Shown one piece after another: positions 58,051 through 64,000 of a DNA stretch of 64,000 bases. Origin of the DNA: Caenorhabditis remanei. Taxonomy: Eukaryota > Nematoda > Chromadorea > Rhabditida > Rhabditidae. A program made the position numbers and the translations under genes. The notes beneath the pieces are model-generated. The model did not search any database. It had not been told where the DNA came from and was given only the letters and a program-made list of their open reading frames with translations. Where the stretch lies: assembly GCF_010183535.1 (NCBI RefSeq), contig NC_071332.1, positions 10,416,001-10,480,000 of the forward strand. The letters run 5' to 3'. The stretch's first letter is position 1. The number at the start of each line of letters is the position of its first letter.

Positions 58051-61000
58051 CCTCCGTTCCTGCAAACGAAATTTTAAAAAAAGAACAAAATATCACGGAG
58101 AAGCAATAAGAAGATAGTTTAGAAAAGTAGAACTCAGAAAACAATCAAAGAAAGATCAACAGATGAGAGGATGAAAGAGAGCGAACATCAGTTCGTTTAT
58201 TGTGTCATTAATTGATCATAAAAATGTGAGAGACGAGAAAAAACAAAGATTTCTTATAATTATTCCTGTTTAACTGGCTAGTTGGTAGCATTTCTGATGT
58301 ACATCATTGTGTGGTAGAATAAGTAAGAAACGTTCATTGTTTTTCAATAGACCTCAGTCTGGCCTATCCACATGAAAGTTGGAAAAAGTTCACATGCCGT
58401 AAATAACCGGAAGACGCCCCCGACGAAAGGGAGCAACAGCTGTAGAAAAAGTTGTGGGAAACTTACATGCTCCCACTTCATTGGAAAAACTGGGTGACCA
58501 CGAGAAACTTTTCCGAGTGTTTATCAAAATTAATATCCAACAGCCCGCATGTCAATCTGGAGTGAGTCTTAGGCAGTTTAATGACAAAATCTTAATATAC
58601 TTAACGAAAATTGTTTGAAAACCTTCAATCAATCCACAATCATCGAAAATCAAATCAATGAGAAAACTTCTGGAAACAAAAAACAAATGGTCACCTTTAA
58701 TTTAATTTATTGTGACTAAAAGGAAACCAAAAAGATACAAAAGACTAGAAACAATCCCTCACGAGACAGCTGGTGACAAAACAACTGTTTTCAATCTCTT
58801 TCTTAATACCGAAAATCAAGATTCCGACTTCTGGAAACTCGAATAGTATGTTGCCAAATTGATGAAATTTTCTCCTACTGGCGGAATGATAAACTATTCG
58901 AAAAACGCACTGATAAGACGAAATCACTACAATCTAGCACTTTCACTTATAAAGAAAAACGAAAGAAGTAAGGGGGAGTGTCATAAAAAATTAGGACAAG
59001 GATGGTGGGTTGGAGCAGAAAATAAGTGAGAAAGGGAGAGCACCTGGATCAAAAGGTGGGCCCAGATTTACGAAATATTTCGTGAAGGAGCCGACAAGTG
59101 GATGATAAAGTTGAGAAGAATCACGTAGTAATGCGAAATGATGACAAAAACGAACACGGGGCCTCTTGTTGAGATATGAATGAACGAAAGGCACAAAAAA
59201 TTGAGACTCTTTTCGAAAGAAAATGATAGACATACACATACAAACACCCCTTCTCATGCTTTTGTTTGCTCTGCTCAGGGATGAAAAATTGATGGAAAAA
59301 TGAGGAATGATGAGACAGATAGGAAGGTATGATGTGTTTAAAGTGGACGGCGAGCAGTGGAACAAGCCACGGAGTGCGTTTTTTGATGCACTTGATCTAA
59401 GGATTGAAGTTGCGGTACATTGAGGTCAAAGGGATATTCGAAAAAATAGAGATTGAAAGGGAAAAGTACAAAAACGAACAGGAGGAAAAGAAAAAAAGGA
59501 TTCGTATATGAGTGAGAAGAACGTGGAACACAGAAAGACTATCTACCTGTTGGAAAACGTGGATGAATGAGTTCACGTCAAAATTGAAATGTTTACTCTC
59601 AAAACGTTTCTTCTTAAAATTTGAGCTCTTTTGTTTTTCGAATCGGGTTCCGATTTCGAAGTAGTTCAAAATTGCTTCTAGAACACCCTAGATGAGAAAA
59701 TCTCAAAATTAAAATCAAGAACATCAAAATTCAACTCCATTAAAAACCAATGAAATAGACGGTCACAGTTTTCAAGTATCTTCTCATTTTACATATAGAC
59801 ATCATATGTTTCCATAAACTGGAAGTTAAGAAGAATGAGCCGCTTAGGTGCCCGGAAAACGTAAGACTGACTTACAAGCATGTTTCTTTCTGTGATGAAA
59901 CACTCAATTTCAGAACCAGGAAAGCAAATCCCTGACTATTATTGATATGGACTGAAAATTAGAAAACGAGAATGAAGTTTATTCGTTCCGAGTTTAGTGT
60001 AGTTTGAGAGTAGAAGTAGTAATTACAACTTCAAAGTTCTACTAAAATTGGAAAACATTCTCCGAATAACATACTTTTTCTACTCAACGCCCCCAACTTT
60101 TTCCCAAGAAGTTCAGATCTATTTTCAGATGTTATCTCACTCCCTCTCCCACTTCACCACTTTGTGTTTTCAATTTCCGTGGTCCTTTTTCAAGTAATTT
60201 CATTTGGATTCAAAATGGTGTGGCAAGAGAATGACGTTGTTTCAGGAAAAAGTCAATTAACGGCGGACAGAGAACATGAAAAGATACAGAGTATATTCAT
60301 GTTCCTCCGATAAAAATTGAGACACCGGAAGACCTTCTGACAGACATTTATTAAGTTCCGCTCTGAGCACATCCAAAGGACATTTCATGTTCATTATTTT
60401 CTTTTAATAAACATCAAGTGATATTTTCCCAAAGTTTAATTTATTAAAATCAGAAATTGAAGTCGAAAGTTTCTTTTATGTAATAGTTTAATCCACTTTC
60501 AACTGATAACCTCTATCACAATTTTAAACCATTTGCATCAATCTTTAAATTTCAGAAAAAGAGTGATACAACCTTTTCAATCAGGTTTCAAACAACTCTG
60601 AAGATTTATTTAAAGGAAAAAGTTTAACAAGAGATTAGTCTCATATTTACTCTCCGACTTTTCCTCTTGTCCACTTTGCCTTTTTCGGTCGCATGTGTCA
60701 GCAACTTTTCATGTCGTTTTCATTTTTCAAAAATTGATAAAAGTTGATAAGATTACGGTTTTGTCATGATCACAAGCCAGGATTAAAGCTACAGAAGAAG
60801 ATGATGTGGTGAGGTGAAGGAAAATAGGTGAATTGAGAAGGGAAGAGCGGAAAAATTATTTATGAGTGAACCCGTGAACTGGGAGCAGCAGGTGGACTGA
60901 AAGAAGAAGAAAAAATAGAAAATAACTGAAAACGTGTTCAAAAAACAGGAGAACATTGAAAAAGAATCTGCAAAATAGTCGGAGAAATTGGAAAAGTATA

Positions 61001-62939
61001 GCATGCGTACAATTATGTGTGGGACAATGAGCAAATATAAAATCGCATTATATTTTTGAGAAAATAAGTGAAACTCAACCATCATTGTAATGTTTCGATT
61101 GAAGCGATTCAATTCATTTTTTATCACGAAAGAAGCTTCAAAAATCTAAAATCGAGCGGGGTATCATTATGTCCTAGAAAAGATTTGAAAATGTTCGATT
61201 AAAAGAAATTAGTGAGATGAGAAAACTATCTAAACAAACAAAAAGTGTCTAGACTTTCGTCGTTCTCACAACTCGAATTTCGAAATGTTTCATTGGGTCG
61301 GGGGAGGAAAAAGGAGAAGGAAGTGATGTATTTCTCTTTTCTTTTCTTCCGGAGAGAAGCTGATGTTGCTCCAAGTGCTCATGCACCGAGTACATTCGAG
61401 AACGTGATGGCTACTTTAGTGTCACTGACTAGTAGTCGTCGAAAAGCATTAAGTGAAAAAAGGAAAAAAAGAGAGCAAAGTATGAACAACATCGTGTTTC
61501 TCTATTCTGGGAAGGTTTGGTGTTTGAGCAAGTGGTCTCAATGAGCTGAGAATTCAAGATGAGAGGGAGGGGAAGCAGGAATGGATTCCTTTTTCAAAAA
61601 AGGGTTTCTGATGATTTTTGTCGTTTGAAAAAAAAAATAAAAAGAAATGATTGGTTTCTTTGTGAAATTGTAATTGAAAATGCGAAATATTCACAAATTG
61701 GTTTTCCCCACAAAATGTTGTTCACATAACTTGGGAGGAAAACGGATATTAAAAGTTTGCAAGAATTAAATAAATGTATGAAGGTTTTCCAGAACAGGCA
61801 TAGGAAATTACAGTGAAGAGAAAAAATAGAGTTCTTCATAATCAAAATTCTTTGTTTCATTAAACTAGGTGAGAGAATCCATAGATAATAAAAACAAAAC
61901 ATGTTTTACAAAACAAATTGAAAATTTCAAAAAATGCACGCTATTTTATTGCAGATAATATCGTGAAATAAGTACCCAAAAAATGATGCATACACTATCT
62001 TCTGGAAATGTTATTGCATCAACCCATTTTTTGAAAGTTTCTTGAAAAGTTCAAAACTGACAGGTAAAATGGTAAACACATAAATCCAGTTTATAAATTG
62101 GATATTTTGATGAAGTTCGGATTGTAAAGGTTCTGTTAATTTCAAAACAAAGGAGTCAACATCGAAATAACTTTGGAAGACGGTAAGTACCGCATTTCTT
62201 GGTACACCTTATTTTCTCCTTTAAACTGTCGTTGGATCCACATGAAATCATGGTTTCTTCAGCATTAACCGAATCAAGCATCTTCTGTGATTATCGGAAA
62301 CTTTTCGATGAAGGTTTTTAATGAAGTCCGTGGTGTGCTCAGCTAACCTCACTGATCTTGTCAAGCTTGATCGTTTTCTTGAATTCCTACTTGTAACGCG
62401 TTCTTCGTTATTTTCTCAATCGTAATAAATTGAACAAATCCTCATTTATCCACCACTTGGACTCGGCAAATACAAAAGTATCTTTTTTGTTTCTGGAAAA
62501 TCTCTGTACCCATTCACAATGTACCGTTCAAAGTTCTGGCACACTTCGATCATCAAGTTCCTCTGATTTCCTGATTTCAGTGTGAAAAACATAATCAAGT
62601 GTGTCAGAATAAAGTCATCCGTCGGCTCTAACTACTCATTTTGACTCATATTCTTCACTCCTCTGAACTTTTCTTCTAGTAATCGTCTAATCCAAATATC
62701 AGCCCGTCTGCTTATTCAGATCGAACAGAATTAATTGTTATTTTCAGTCAGATGCGGAAAATTATTTCAATCTAGACCTTTTAATCGCACGTTTCGATTC
62801 GAAAAATTCAGTAGGCAGACGGAAGAAAACCTATAAGGATCTTCGTGCTAGGTTAGACTCTAAATTCTTCAGTTATTATTTATTTTTCAAATTTTGGGAA
62901 TTCAGAATAGACCTGAAAGAAGCGTTTACCAAATTTAAC
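58051..62939. other. Long intergenic region without recognised gene
   Basis: About 4.9 kb of AT-rich DNA with A/G-rich tracts near 58970-59060, 59280-59560, 60790-60950 and 61290-61560. ORFs are short and low complexity. The part after about 62160 has gene-like patches on the minus strand (for example FMWIQRQFKGENKVYQEM, and IEVCQNFERYIVNGYRDF) interrupted by stops, which could be an old gene relic; not enough to call a family. Confidence 0.45.
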
Positions 62940-63259
62940 CAGACTTGCAACGGGTCGGGCCGGGCCGGAATTAAAATTTCTCCGGCCCGGCCCGGCCCGG
63001 AAGTTCAGTACTGAAAAAAAATTCAAAATTTTTTTTTATTTCCCGATTTTTTTGAAAAATATTTCTTAAGAATAATTTTTGTAGGTTTCGAAAGTTGTTG
63101 AAAAATATATTTGAGGCAAAATATAAAAAATATGATTTTCAGAAAATAAATTTTTGGACAAAAAATTATAGTGAAAAAAGTTCAAAAATTCAAATCCGGG
63201 CCGACCGGGCCGGACCGGGCCAAACCTTTCTCGGCCCGGCCCGGAATTTTGCAAGTCTG
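62940..63259. mobile_element. hAT-like MITE with GGGCCGGGCC-rich ends and 8-bp target duplication
   Basis: The ends are CAGACTTGCAA and the inverse TTGCAAGTCTG. Just inside each is a cluster of (G)GGCCGGGCC motifs on both strands. The direct flanks AATTTAAC (62932-62939) and AATTTAAC (63260-63267) are identical. CAG start plus 8-bp duplication fits hAT. Length is 320 bp. The centre is very AT-rich. The ORFs at 63066-63313 lie wholly or mostly inside it and are artefacts. Confidence 0.88.
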
Positions 63260-63267
63260 AATTTAAC

Positions 63268-64000
63268 TGACAATAAACCGACCTTTCAAGAGAAATTTTC
63301 TGCAAGAAAATAGGTTGGAATATATTTGATTTACATCAGTTTTTAGCCAACATAATAGGAAAGAGCACCGTCTGAAAAACTGTCGGCCATAAGTCATTTC
63401 TTTTTGCATACACTCATAAAACAGCTGATTCTGAGAATGTTGGAAATTAGTAATGACAAAACGTTGTGAATGTGGAAAACATAGAACGCCTCGTGTCCAA
63501 CTTCCCAGAATTTAATTTGACGAACTCGGGAATCTCAACTTGTAAATATCAAGAATTTCAATCATAAGCTATTCCTCAAGTCTCTGATCAGTTCTTGTTT
63601 AAAAATAGTCCCTATATTTCTTCGTTCACGAGCAATGATCATAAAATTGATTTATTAAGGGTATCAGAGGGAATTTGAAATTTTCATTCATTCATTTTTC
63701 TTATTATTTATCTTCATCTGATGTCTTCAAAACTACACGTTATGATTCATTTTTCTGAGTGATACTATAAGATATTGTCTCTCTCTCTCTCCCTTGAGAG
63801 TATTTTGTTTGTCTGATATCCGTCTAGACGATGACTTTCAGATATGTTCACTTTCAAGTTTGGAACTACTCTTCTCTACAGTATCCCATCAATGATACTG
63901 TATCTCATGACGTTCATAATGGTCAAAAAGTTCGCTAAAGATTTTTCTAGTACTTTCCTGAAAGTATACATGTTATTTTTTGTATTTGTAAGTTATAAAA
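63268..64000. other. Terminal intergenic stretch
   Basis: No gene is recognised to the window end. It includes a short CT microsatellite near 63778-63793. Confidence 0.5.

Noticed and set aside
62160..62740. Possible F-box-associated gene relic on the minus strand
   Set aside because: Some phrases look protein-like, but stops interrupt every frame and no F-box motif could be confirmed.

Overview
The window is nuclear DNA of a Caenorhabditis-type nematode. The evidence is short introns with TTTCAG acceptors, AT-rich non-coding DNA, a ROL-3/ROS1-type receptor, nematode chemoreceptor families (srt, str), a DUF1647-type cluster, a cluster of secreted aspartic proteases, and dense small DNA transposons and Helitrons. 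From memory the gene content resembles the C16D9/F21F8 part of C. elegans chromosome V. I cannot tell from the sequence alone whether this is C. elegans or a relative. All exon models were read by eye from splice signals and reading frame.

Layout. (1) 0-9.8 kb: one large minus-strand gene, rol-3-like, with two tRNA genes (Met-CAT, Leu-TAG) and a small MITE in its introns. Its kinase domain has lost the HRD and DFG motifs. (2) 10.3-19.8 kb: four tandem minus-strand genes for membrane-anchored, glycosyltransferase-like proteins, plus a separate pair of 5' exons. A nest of three transposable elements (11.8-13.5 kb) lies between that pair and the first gene. (3) 21.5-25 kb: an inverted, decayed copy of the 5' end of one cluster member, then a core-1 beta-1,3-galactosyltransferase-like gene. 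(4) 25-30.4 kb: about 5 kb without a recognisable gene, rich in purine tracts. (5) 30.4-35.2 kb: a small zinc-finger-like gene, a hAT-like element, and an srt chemoreceptor gene whose second conserved exon is split by a 229-bp Helitron and whose next intron holds a 1.1-kb hAT-like element. (6) 36.6-41.9 kb: a PAN-domain secreted protein and three small secreted proteins. (7) 42.0-50.0 kb: four pepsin-like aspartic protease genes, two on each strand, diverging from a shared 608-bp promoter that contains a TGATAAG intestinal GATA site. (8) 50.3-52.4 kb: a str-type chemoreceptor with a 787-bp palindromic element in an intron. (9) 53.7-55.7 kb: a Merlin-type transposon with a perfect 8-bp target duplication, a transposase remnant and a Thr/Pro repeat ORF. 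(10) 55.9-58.1 kb: an SLC17-type transporter. (11) 58-64 kb: no convincing gene, one hAT-like MITE.

The most notable content is the mobile DNA. Ten elements or probable elements can be bounded to the base from their termini, nearly all with target-site duplications or Helitron end signatures. They include a Helitron family carrying a tRNA Leu/Ser-like A/B-box module, a three-level nested insertion whose order can be reconstructed, and a Helitron that breaks an otherwise intact chemoreceptor. The aspartic proteases, with their GATA sites, look like an intestinal digestive set. The DUF1647-type genes and the galactosyltransferase are probably secretory-pathway proteins.
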